DNA of 64,000 bases, from positions 49,186,282 to 49,250,281 of the forward strand of contig CM067317.1 of assembly GCA_034231615.1 (NCBI GenBank). The letters run 5' to 3'. The notes under the pieces are model-generated. The model had not been told where the DNA came from. It searched no databases and saw nothing but the letters and a program-made list of their open reading frames with translations. The stretch is from Meghimatium bilineatum. Lineage: Eukaryota > Mollusca > Gastropoda > Stylommatophora > Philomycidae. Positions 24,201 to 36,200 of the stretch are shown piece by piece (position 1 is the stretch's first letter; each line of letters opens with the position of its first letter). A program made the translations under genes and the position numbers.

Positions 24201-27200
24201 TGTCAATAACTAAAGCAATGCCTGTCAATGAGTCTGCAATTTCATTGCCTCTGATCCCTGCATGACCAGGCATTATGTCCATGTAATACTTTGGACAACT
24301 GAGTTTTTACGTAATGTGCTCATAATGTGGCTCTACCTACTAGAACTGACCTTCGTCTAACCCAAATCTGACATTTCCTACTAGAACTGACCTTCGTCTA
24401 ACCCAAATCTGACATTAAGATCTTTGAATTCTTGACTTTGAGCAAACAATTCTGATGGTTTACTGCCAACCTCTTCATCTGAAAATAAAATATAAATACA
24501 GAAAAATTCAACATATTTTATTTTATTAAATGTTCATTCTCAAATTTCTGCTGAATCTCTATTGTAGTAGGACAATGATCCTAGATTTTCAGCAGAGCAT
24601 AGTCCAGAGAATGGATAGGCATTGTATCAAAGCAGAAAAGTGGATTAACATTGTAGCAGACGTGAGGATACAAAGTGTGCTTTATGCAACTCTTATTGTG
24701 CAGGAATGTTTATAATTGGTCTATTACATTTTTAACCTAGAAAATGACTTTTCATCCTACTTTGAATTACTAATCTCTGATTTCTTTAGCAAGAAACATG
24801 ATTACTCAAATTATAAAATCAGTTTTCTGTATTCTAATTTTCTTTTCCATTTTTTTATTTGACATTTTGTCCTTATCTTGATTAAGACCTTTTTGTAGAT
24901 ACATTGGTTTTATGTTGGCCTATATGTTTTCCTTTGGAAATGAGAAATTAAATATTATTTTAATTATTTGATGATGATGAAATAACCCCTTTAGCTGCGA
25001 GCAAGTAGCTATTAGTTGCCCGTAGCTTTTATAACAAAAGCACAGGTTCTTCTAAGTTGTGTGACCGAGACAACACCCAGACTCGCATACAGTTGTCTCA
25101 AAGACATGTTTGTGTAGGATAGGTTTATGGATGCATATTTAGTCCCAAATGGCAGGAATTCCAGTGTACCAGCAGCCCAGGATTAGCACATCCTGGCAGG
25201 AGCAAGACACACTTCTGGGTTAACAACCTCATCAATCTTCTGCCAAATTTATTAACCCTTCTGCAATTATGGCACCCAGTATTCCCTGTCACCCAGGAGT
25301 CTGCCACAAAAAAACAAAGGTACAATATCCGCTGGCTTACATCTCTTCGTCATCCATGAGGATTGTTTGATAGAAGACAAAAGTCAGAAGTTAAGACAAA
25401 ATGTGACATTGATGATTTTTTCCTAGATGACAAGTTGTCAGGTTATCCCCAACTTTCTTGTGTTACCTCCTACGACACGCCTGGGAAGATGATAGTGGCC
25501 CTATTCTTTGCACTATGAACTAGATAGAAGTTCATGCTCCAGTTGCCACATGGTTGATTTTTTTTTTTTTTTTTACAATAAGAAATATGGACCAATAGTT
25601 AATTATTTAAAATGTTGATTGTCAAAGTCATTTACCTGAAGTAAAGAGTAAATGAAGCGTTCTTAGAAATGTCCTGCCTTCTGACTTTAATCTTCGAACA
25701 GCCTCAAGGTACCTTGAAGTAGAACAAAAATGTCAATGTAACCTTGTAGTAGAACGAAAATGTCAATGTAACCTTGTAGTTGAACAAAAATGTCAATGTA
25801 ACCTTGTAGTAGAACAAAAATATCCATGTAATCTTGTAGTTGAACAAAAATGTCAATGTAAACTTGTAGTAGAACAAAAATGTCAATGTAATCTTGTAGT
25901 TGAACAAAAATGTCAATGTAACCTTGTAGTAGAACAAAAATGTCAATGTAATCTTGTAGTAGAACAAAAATGTCAATGTAACCTTGTAGTAGAACAAAAA
26001 TGTCCATGTAACCTTGTAGTAGAACAAAAATGTCCATGTAATCTTGTAGTAGAACAAAAATATCAATGTAACCTTGTAGTAGAACAAAAATGTCAATGTA
26101 AGCTTGTAGTAGAACAAAAATGTCAATGTAATCTTGTAGTAGAACAAAAATGTCAATATAATCTTCTAGCATGAATCATGTTAGTGTGTAGTGTAGAGAT
26201 CTTGCTACTTTCATTCATTTTCTTTTTGCGCTGAAGTTAGCGCATAGGGCAGAGGTAAGATCTCTCCCATTATGTCTGTTCAAAGCTATTCTGTGCAGTT
26301 CTTGAATAGTATGAATATTGGTTGTTTTAATTTTTCTAAGTATTGTTCTTCTGAGTGTTTTTTTGTGTCTACCCCTTGCTCTTTTGCCTGTAGGTATCCA
26401 TTCAAGAGATTGGTGGTGTATTCTGTTGGTGTCTGCGCTTAGGACATGCCCGATGTAGGACCAACAGCGTTTTCTGATAACATCTGTGATGAAATTTTGA
26501 TGTGTCTCTTCTCTGATTTTATCATTTGATTTGAATTCACTCCAATGGGTGTTAGTTATCCTACGAAGACATTTGTTCTCGAAACTCAGTATTTTGCTTG
26601 CTACTTATTACACTATTAAACACTACGTTCTACTCTCACCGTAATGTACATTACAATATGTACTACTTTCACAAAATTATATATTACTGTTACTTTTCTT
26701 CTCTTCTTCTATCCAAAACTGCAAGTATCAAACATTCACTCTGCACTCACTACAATACGACTACAGTATACTATACTCTTGTTCTGTACACTGCATTAAC
26801 AAAATCATACTCTACTGTTACATTACATTATAATACACTATATTCTAGTACTGTCAGTCAGTCAGTTCCTCTTTTGCCAAGTTTGGCACATAGGGCGGAT
26901 GTCATAGTTCTCCATGCCTGTCGGTCAGTTGCCAAGGATTGCAGGTCTTGTGCACTTATGCCTGTTGATTTTAATTCATTCATAAATGTTCTGAGCGTTG
27001 TTTTTGGTTTTCCCAGTTTTCTTTTCCCGTCTGGTGTCCACATGAAGACTTGTTGTGGAATTATGTCTTCCTTCATTCTAAGTATGTGGCCAATGTATGC
27101 CCAGCAGCATTTTCTGATGATGTTTGTCACATATTCTTGTTTTGTCTCCACTCTTAGTATGACGTTTGATTTGAAATCTTTCCAATTAGTATTATTTTCA

Positions 27201-30200
27201 TCTAGTACTGTACACTGCATTAACACAATCATTGTACTGTACACTGCATTAACACAATCATTGTACTGTACACTGCATTAACACAATCATTGTACTGTAC
27301 ACTGCATTAACACAATCATGACTCTACTGTTACACCTTATAGACTATATTCTTCATTAAGTGCCATCTCCATACTGAAGATTTTTTGCAACTGATCTTCA
27401 ACTTTGCCTTGGTGGTGCACTCCACTAGACTGCATTCTGTCCATCTGATTATGTTTACCTCCCAACTGTATCTCCACCTAGCTCTTGCTCACCTCCTCTT
27501 AATACTACCTTTAATTAATGTCTTCAACAAGGTCATTTAATATGATAAAAATATATTACTTATTTGACTTTTATGTTCTTTAATTGTTCTCTTTTCATAC
27601 ACAGTCTCGCCAGAACCTCTGTGTATTCTTCTCTTTCCATCAAGTTCTCTGTATTCTTCTGTATACCTACATCCCAAAAGGCATCAACTCTGTCTTCTAG
27701 CTGTTTGTTCATTAACCAAGTTTCTGAGACATAGGCTTAAATTAATGCAGATTATATGTCAGTAACCTGCAGAAGATGGATGAATCTGGCCATTAGCACA
27801 AATAAATAAAATGGCAACATAACGCATTTCCATTCTCTCAACTATATCCTGCTGGAAATCTAGAATGGATCATGGTCCTGCTACAAGAGAGATCAAGCAG
27901 GAGTTTGAGAATGAACACTGATGAAGAAGAAGAAGATACGTCAGTAAAGTTTTCCTTTTACATGCCATTGAAACATTTTGAGGAATATTGTTATGCCAGT
28001 TTTTTTTTTATGAGCAATGACATACCAATGGCTGATGTTGTCAGCATCAAGCCTGCCCCCTTTGCTTTCCAGAAATTTTGGTACCCATTTTTCTTAAGCA
28101 ATGTTAACAAGTAACATTTTATAATTCTCAATTTTTAATTTGTTATTTGTTTGTATGTTAGTAGTTTATTCATGTCATTGAAAGTAGTACTTTCAGTCAT
28201 TCTTATTCACCTTTTAATATATTTTTCACATCTACCATCATAAAGTACCACATTCATTCTACCATATTTCATATCATCATTACTCACCAGCTTGTGACAC
28301 ACTTCATGTCCTGAAAATATAAAAACATAGTCAGGAATAGTCAATACATTATTTTAGAAGGGTTGTTTTCCCATTAGCCAACATGTTGTATATTACCTTG
28401 AGTCATGCCTATACCCTTCTGTATTTCCAATGTGAAAGCCACCACAATAATACAATGACATCCCATTATAACACACTGGTCCAGGCAGATCAAGTCCCTA
28501 ACCCTAACCCTAATAATACAATGACATCCCATTATAACACACTGGTCCAGGCAGATCAAGTATATGTATAATAACCAGAATTTTCTAACTATATATATAC
28601 ATAAAGGAATAAACTCCTTGGAGATTTGGAAAAGTTATATTAATTAGGGAAACTTTTTTGTTGATGTTTTTCATGAACATTTTTTTCAATTTTTATTTGC
28701 TGTATAACACACAGTTTAACTGCAATTTTTACTTATATCAAATTTTTTACTATATTTTTTGAGCTTCCATCATTTCTTTATCACCTGCAACAAAAATATG
28801 TTGCTTTAAATGAAAACATTGTTGTCAATATTCAAATGTTTGCCCGTGTGTTGCCGGGGCCCGAAAGAGGAGCAAAGAATAGCAATACTGTTTACCTTCC
28901 ACGCATGTTGTAAAAGGCGACTAAGCAGGTTATGGGACAGTGACCCAAAGCCATGCTGAAGTCGGATGTGTCAGGCCAAAAAGCGCAGATATCGCAGCAA
29001 TGCTGTAAACCATGACACAATGCATTCCGTTCTCCGGACTACATCCTGCTAATCTGCAGGAGTTTTAGAACAAACGCAGAAGAAGAATTTAGTTATGTAT
29101 GTCTGCTTTTGAGGCATGGCAATTTGTTCTTCTGGAAAACTTGTGTGGAAATAGTGTATTTGCAAGAGTGAGTTTTAATTTGTTGGCAAAATCCAATACT
29201 CTTAGTCCTCGTTCATTCATTTCTCCTGTTCCAAATTTCCCTACTGTGCCAGCCCATTAATTATAAGCATCAGTTCCCATTTTTTCGCTCCAGTCACTTA
29301 GTACTATTAACAGATCTTGTTTGGGGATATCCTTTATCGTTCCTACTAGTGTTCCATAAAATGCGTCTATTTCCTCTTTATCAGTCAGCAGTCGGAGCAT
29401 AAACTTGAATGAACATGATGTTTTTGGGTCTAGCTGCTACACGTATTGTTATAAGTCTGCTGTTTATAGGGGTGCAGCAAATGATAGAGTTAACTTTCTC
29501 TATGTGAACTATAAATCCCACTCCGTATTGGTGTTGTGCTTCATCTCCACTATACCAGATTTTATGACCATCATCTGTTGTTGTTTCAGCAAAATCTCGT
29601 CCAACTTACCTCTGCCATGTCCATGATGTCCCATGTGTACTTGTTTAGTTTGTGTTAAGTTCGCTGACCTTTTCGCAGGAGTACATGTGCAGATAACACA
29701 ATTCTTAGTAAGTTCAAGAGCTTTGTTGTTTATTTTCTTTGTGTGTTTATTCATTGCATTTTTTCAGGATAGTGATGTCACAAAATACTAAAAAAAATTA
29801 CGATCAGACCAGATTTCTTAAAAACTGTGAACAGGAAATGTATCGTAGGCATATGTGATCGTACTTTAAATTATTATTTGTACCAAAATAAAACTTTTTT
29901 TTTAAAATAGCAAAATTCTAATAAAAATTGTAACTGTCTAGCAACTAGAATATATTTTAATAAATGAGAATTAATTCCATAGGTGTGTACTAGCATGGAT
30001 TTTCAGTATTGGTATGGATTATGGGCCCAAACAAAAAAACACCCAGAAAAATTATTATTTTAATTTTACAAAAAATTCATTTGGTGTTACATCTTCAGTA
30101 ATTACTACTATTGCTGATGTTTTATCTCACACGCATGGCAAAATTGATTGGCAAACGATGGCACACAAAAATTGGATGGAAAGGAGGCAATATTTTTTTT

Positions 30201-33200
30201 TGGTGCTAGAACCGGAGGATTTTATTGAAATAAGGTAATAAATAGTTAAAAATATGGATTTATGGAAATATAAGTCGACAGTTATTTATTTCTATAAACA
30301 AATACATTTTTTTACCAAAAACATCAACAATTTTGACACTATTACCTGTGCTCCTCGTGCATAAATGTCCCCATTTTCATCCTTGTGAGCACTGAATGGT
30401 GGGTATTTCCAATGTTCCTGCGAGAGACAAAATGTTACAACCTTCTACATGAAGAAATGAAACCAAACTATTGGTGAGCTATGAATGGGCAACTGCAGTA
30501 AAACGGTGTACCATATAGTAAATATGATGCACATATAATAACATACAAAATATATATATAATGGGATAATGTAAGATTACCAGGAGCAATATCGAGCTAG
30601 AACAAATCGACATTTCAACTAAAAAGTCTATATTGTTTCCGCTAATAAATTAACCCACAAAATATAATGACCTTTTGGTCGAAACATTGTTTTGTTCAAT
30701 CTTGCTTTTGCTATTTGTAAATAACTGTTATTTAACCTGATTTTATAATCATGAACTATAAGTTTTGTCTATCCATATATTGTCTTTTCTCTGCTTTTGC
30801 TCTAAGGGTTCACAAGATTGACAAGGATTCACAAAGACATCACAGGATTGAATGACAATCATTTTTTGAGCTATATATCTTCGTCATATTCAGTAATATT
30901 GTGACACCTCAGAATATTGGTAACTTCTTCAATCCACTTTCTTTTTGGTCTTCCTCTCATCTTCCTTTTTTCATTTTCATGTTGTATGCTCTTGCCTCTG
31001 GCCAATAAGGGTTCATTCTCATTAAGTGGCTGAACCATTTCAGTCTCTGTATTCAATATATTTGACAACAGACATTGTTCCAACAGTTCTTGTAATCTCC
31101 ACATTCTTCACATGATCTCTTCTTGTTCTGTTTGCAGCTTTTCTTAGACATCTCATTTCACACGTAATAAGCTTTCTCTCTTGTTATTTAGTTAATGTCC
31201 ATGTCTGGCATTGATAACACAATGTTGGTATGAAGATTGAAGATATTATTTGCTTTTTTGGTTTCCATCAGGATAGATTTGTGTTTCAAAATTATTGTAA
31301 GTTCATAATTTACATAGTTAGCTTTTTGAATTCTTCTCTCGATCTCTCTGTCCATTCTTCTGTCATCTGTAAAATGCTCCCATGATATTTCAATTTCAGC
31401 ATTTGTTTCAGTAGTTGATCATTTCTCTTTATGTTTATTGTACTCTCTGCCTATACACATTGTTTCTGTTTTTTCTGTGTTGATCTTCATGTTGTGATTG
31501 AGGCAGCTTTCATTGAGTAGGTTTATGTGATCTTGCAGCTCTTCAACTGTGCAGTAGACACTGATCGCCCTCAATGAGTAGTTCAGTTAGTTCATTTGGA
31601 TGGTAATTGTCTGGCGGTGTTTTTACTGTTTTGATTATATGTATCATGTGAATTATTCTCTCCAGAACGTTGTCTTCCCAATGAACTCTCTGAACCCCTT
31701 TTTGTCTTGGACGATGCGGCTTGTATTTTCCAATGATGTATTCATGTTATCTTTAATGTCATCAGTCCATTGTCTTTTTGGTCTGCCCTTTCTCCTCTTC
31801 TCAGGCACTCTGCCCTTCATTATTTGTCTTTCTAAAGAGAAATTTGGTAATATTAGCCATATAAATAATAAACAATAATGGCGATAAGACACACCCCTGT
31901 CTAACTCCTGATGTTACTGAAAACCACTTTTAAGTCCTGCACTTGTCCTAACTGTACTTTCACAAGTTAGAACAAGTGCAAGACGTACAAGAGTTCGTTA
32001 AAATAGATATTGATTCTTCTTTTTATGGTCCTTGCCAAGTGGTATTAGTTATCATGTCTTTCCACAGCCTTCTGTTTCACGTGCTGTCAATTATTTCCGA
32101 TACCAATGTTCTTCATGCCACAATGTCATGTCAAATACTTCACTCTTCATCTTCCTCTGCTCCTCCTACTGCTCTTCAACTTGCCTCTTGTCCTGACATG
32201 TTCCATCTTTTCTCTTCTCCTGAATTGCTAAAACTGTGGACTGTCTCTTTCTGGTGAGTAGCGTTCTTTTTTTAATTCCCTTCTTTCAAGATATTTTAAT
32301 TAAGGTTTTTATCTGTCCATAGTGTTCTTAACATTTTTCTATAAAACCACATCCACTGCCATTATACTATACATAATTTCTGTCTCTATATAACTATCTT
32401 AGTAACACTTATGACTTCTTCATCTCTAGCATCTCTTTCTTCTTCATCTATTGTTATTTCAGTCTATCAATAATGCACAAGCTTTTTGTGTGCCCCTAAA
32501 ATATCATCTGCTAATAATACAGGGTATGTAGTGTATGTAGTAGTAAAAAGTAAAGTAACCCATAGCATTTATGAATGCCGTAGGGGTGTTAGATGTTAGC
32601 GCTCTCACATTTCACAGGCTCTGCAAATGAGGGCAGTAGCCATCTCCTCTTCCTCGCAGTCTTTACTTCCCGGATTAATCCGGTACCCATTTAAGGCTGG
32701 GTCGACCTGGGAGCCGTTGCGATCTGAAAACATTTCCGCCTCAACTGGGGAATGAACCCAGGACCACTCATATGCGAAGCCAGTGCGCTAACCACTGCAC
32801 TAACGCGGCTCCCAGTAGTGTATGTATGTCACATCAAAGCATGGGGATGTTTTTGTGAGAAACAATCTCTGTGCAATCATAGTTCAATAATTTGATAATT
32901 CTGTGTGTTCTTTGTTAAATGCTTCTTGACAGAGATACCAATGCTTCTTGACAGAGATCCCAATGCTTCTTGACAGAGAACCCAATGCTTCTTGACAGAG
33001 ATCCCAATGCTTCTTGACAGAGATCCCAATGCTTCTTGACAGAGATCCCAATGCTTCTTGACAGAGATCCCAGTTGGACCTCAATGTGGAAATAGTCCAT
33101 GTTCCTTGTTTGTAATTGTTATTTATTTTTTAATATCTGATATTTAGAATATTAAGTAGCATCCCTACATCATTATAGTATTTATCACTTATACCTCAAA

Positions 33201-36200
33201 CACTGGAACCACGTCCATGTGGGAGGTCAGCAGCACAGACTTCAGCTCTGGTCTCCTTCCTCTCCAGGTGATTAGTCCCATTGGTCTGTCAGGGACACTG
33301 CTCTATTAATGAGTCAGAGATAGAGGATTAAATCTTAGCCATATAGTAACAGATGGCACAACATATGATATAGGATGGTGTAATATACAATAACAGATGA
33401 TATACAAGGGTTCGTCCATAAAGATGATGGTATAACATACAATAACAGATGATATAACATACAATAACAGATGATATAACATACAATAACAGATGATATA
33501 ACATACAATAACAGATGATATAACATACAATAACAGATGATATAACATAAAATGACATAATATAACCTTCACCACGCTTTGGTCAAGTGTGATTGACAAA
33601 AAAAGATGGCTGCTTTTTGCTGTTGTCAAGTGCACTCGCTCAATGAGACATTGTGCGAAATAGGCGTACCACAGCCTAATTACCGCTTGTATATAGTTCT
33701 AGTCATGCGCAATCGAGGCCGGGATATTCCCACTTCCTAAATGATTGTTGTAAAGATGTCGAGGTGGAAGATACGCGTGTTATAACAATTAATCTGACCA
33801 CATCTCCATACCGGTACGATGCAATGATGGTTGACCGTTTTTATAGACCTTTCTTTCATCGTATTTAGAATAAAATAACATTGAATCGTGGCATGAATCA
33901 TGAATTATTTAGTTTCACAGCAGTGAATATACAGAATGTTGTGTTGGTTTGGGGACATGTAAAGGTTTGATATCGAATATGTTGAAGTGGCATCAAAAAA
34001 TGACTTTAGACCTAAGATCAAAGAACTATTTTACTGCATTTCTACATGTTTTATACAGTTCCCCGGCAATATTTTGATAATTTCGCAATGAAAGAACATA
34101 AATACAACAGATTTGAGTGTGATTTAGTGTACAGTGTTGCCAAGGAATTCGATAAGTAAGGTAAGTCATTTTTTACTAATTTGTTTTCTCTTTATGTTAT
34201 AAAATATATGTTTTTTGGTGAAAAACGTCTTTACCACTTTCTCATATGTCTAGTATCACACACACACGTACATAAATTACACCAATATATGCAGAATTCA
34301 ATTCTTTATTTATATGTGCAAATATTATTTAAATATCTTCAACAACCAAAAAATTATCACATTTTCAAAACAGTCACCATCAATAACACAAATTTTCAAA
34401 AAAGAATCCGGTAGCAGGGAGACCTTTCGTATTTTTTAACCTGGCTTGCTAAAGGATAACATACAATAACATGATGACATACAATAACAGATCATATACC
34501 ATACACTAACATGATATAACATACACTAATATACGATATAACATCCAATAATATATGATATAACATACAATAACATTATATGACATACAATAACAGATGA
34601 TATAATATACAATAATATATGATGTAACATGCAATAGTATATTACATACAATAACAGATGAATAGAACATACAGTAACAGATGGTATAATTATTTTATAT
34701 AGCATTTATGCTTTTTCACAAAATGCCCCAATTTAACAACCATCAGGTGTCCATGATGTTCATGTGGCTGCCATTGAGTCGTGCATCTCGAATGAACGGA
34801 CTCGACATGCCCTTGAGAACCAGTACATCTATAAATATCGTACAATAGAGCTCTTTGGGATCAATACCCATCAGAGCTGTGGGTAGATATCCCGTCACTT
34901 TGTTATTTTTCTGTGTGTATTGTTTTATCAATATTTGGGTGTGTTCTGTCTATTTTCAGTATTTGCTATTTCCCCTCCAACCTCTAGTGTTTACTCTTCC
35001 GGTGTGTGATCCATATTTAGCTCGTTCATGTGAACATAGACAGTGCCGTTCTTCCTTGTTGTATTATGCTGCAAATGTGCTCTTGATATAGACCTTTTTG
35101 TCAAAACATATTTGTTTGTGTTTTATCATGTAGTTTTCCAGTGATTAGTAAAACTTCATCACCCTGTTTCCTAGTTTTACCCACTGGATTTAAGTGTTGC
35201 TGCAGCTCATAACCTATTTAATAATATTTTTCCGCCCATGTGTTGCTGGGCCCAAAAGGGGAGCAAAGAATAGCAACACTGTTATCTTCCACGCATGTCG
35301 TAAAAGGCAACTAAGGAGGTTATGGGACTGTCCCATCCCATATAGGGTCAGTGACCAAAAGCCATGATGAAGTCGGATGTGTCAGGCCGAAAGGCGCATA
35401 TATCGCAGCAATGCTGTAAACCATGACACAACGCATTCCGTTCTCCGGACTACATCCTGCTAATCTGCAGGAGTTTGAGAATGAACGCAGAAGAAGAAGA
35501 TAATATTTTTCAAAATGCATAATTAGTTTATTCATTAATGTATATATATATATAATTGTCAAGTACTATAGTAGATCTTGGTTATTACATACTTCTTCAG
35601 TCTGAAACAGTTTGTTATACGGGGAAGAGGGTGTGGGTCCATTGTATTTGGAAACAAAGGTTTATTTAAAAGATGTGGACCCCATAACAAATCATCTCTG
35701 TGATTTGTTTGGCAAACTTCTACTTAAGTACAATAGAATTCATATGCAGCGCATTTTTTCATAACATATTTCCTTGTGTAACAAAGCTTTCATAACATAT
35801 TTCCTTGTGTAACAAAGCTTTCATAACATATTTCCTTGTGTAACAAAGCTTTCATAACATATTTCCTTGGGTAACAAACCTTTCATAACATATTTCCTTG
35901 TGTAACAAAGCTTTCATAACATATTTCCTTGTGTAACAAAGCTATCATAACATATTTCCTTGTGTAACAAAGCTTTCATAACATATTTCCTTGTGTAACA
36001 AAACTTACCGAAATCCCCAATTCTATTTATTCTCTATTATTTGTAGTGTATATATCAAATTAATTTTATTACATACATGTTTTGTCTGTCTGGATCAAGG
36101 TGTTATAACAGGATTCCGCTGTATCAGTATCAATAGTAAAAATAGCAAAGGGCCTACTAATGATGGAACGCAAAAGCCTTTGACATTCTAAATAAAATGA

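Noticed and set aside
25687..26172. Minus-strand 10-residue repeat protein (IDIFVLLQ type)
   Set aside because: It is the 30-bp array beside ACY1 exon 6, in a different frame from the exon; it is intronic.
26598..27281. 227-codon plus-strand frame
   Set aside because: It runs antisense through a LINE fragment and tandem repeats; the minus strand carries the real remnant.
33605..33740. 44-codon plus-strand frame with a good start context and a downstream GTAAGT
   Set aside because: It has no known similarity and ends in a stop before the donor, so the two do not form an exon together.
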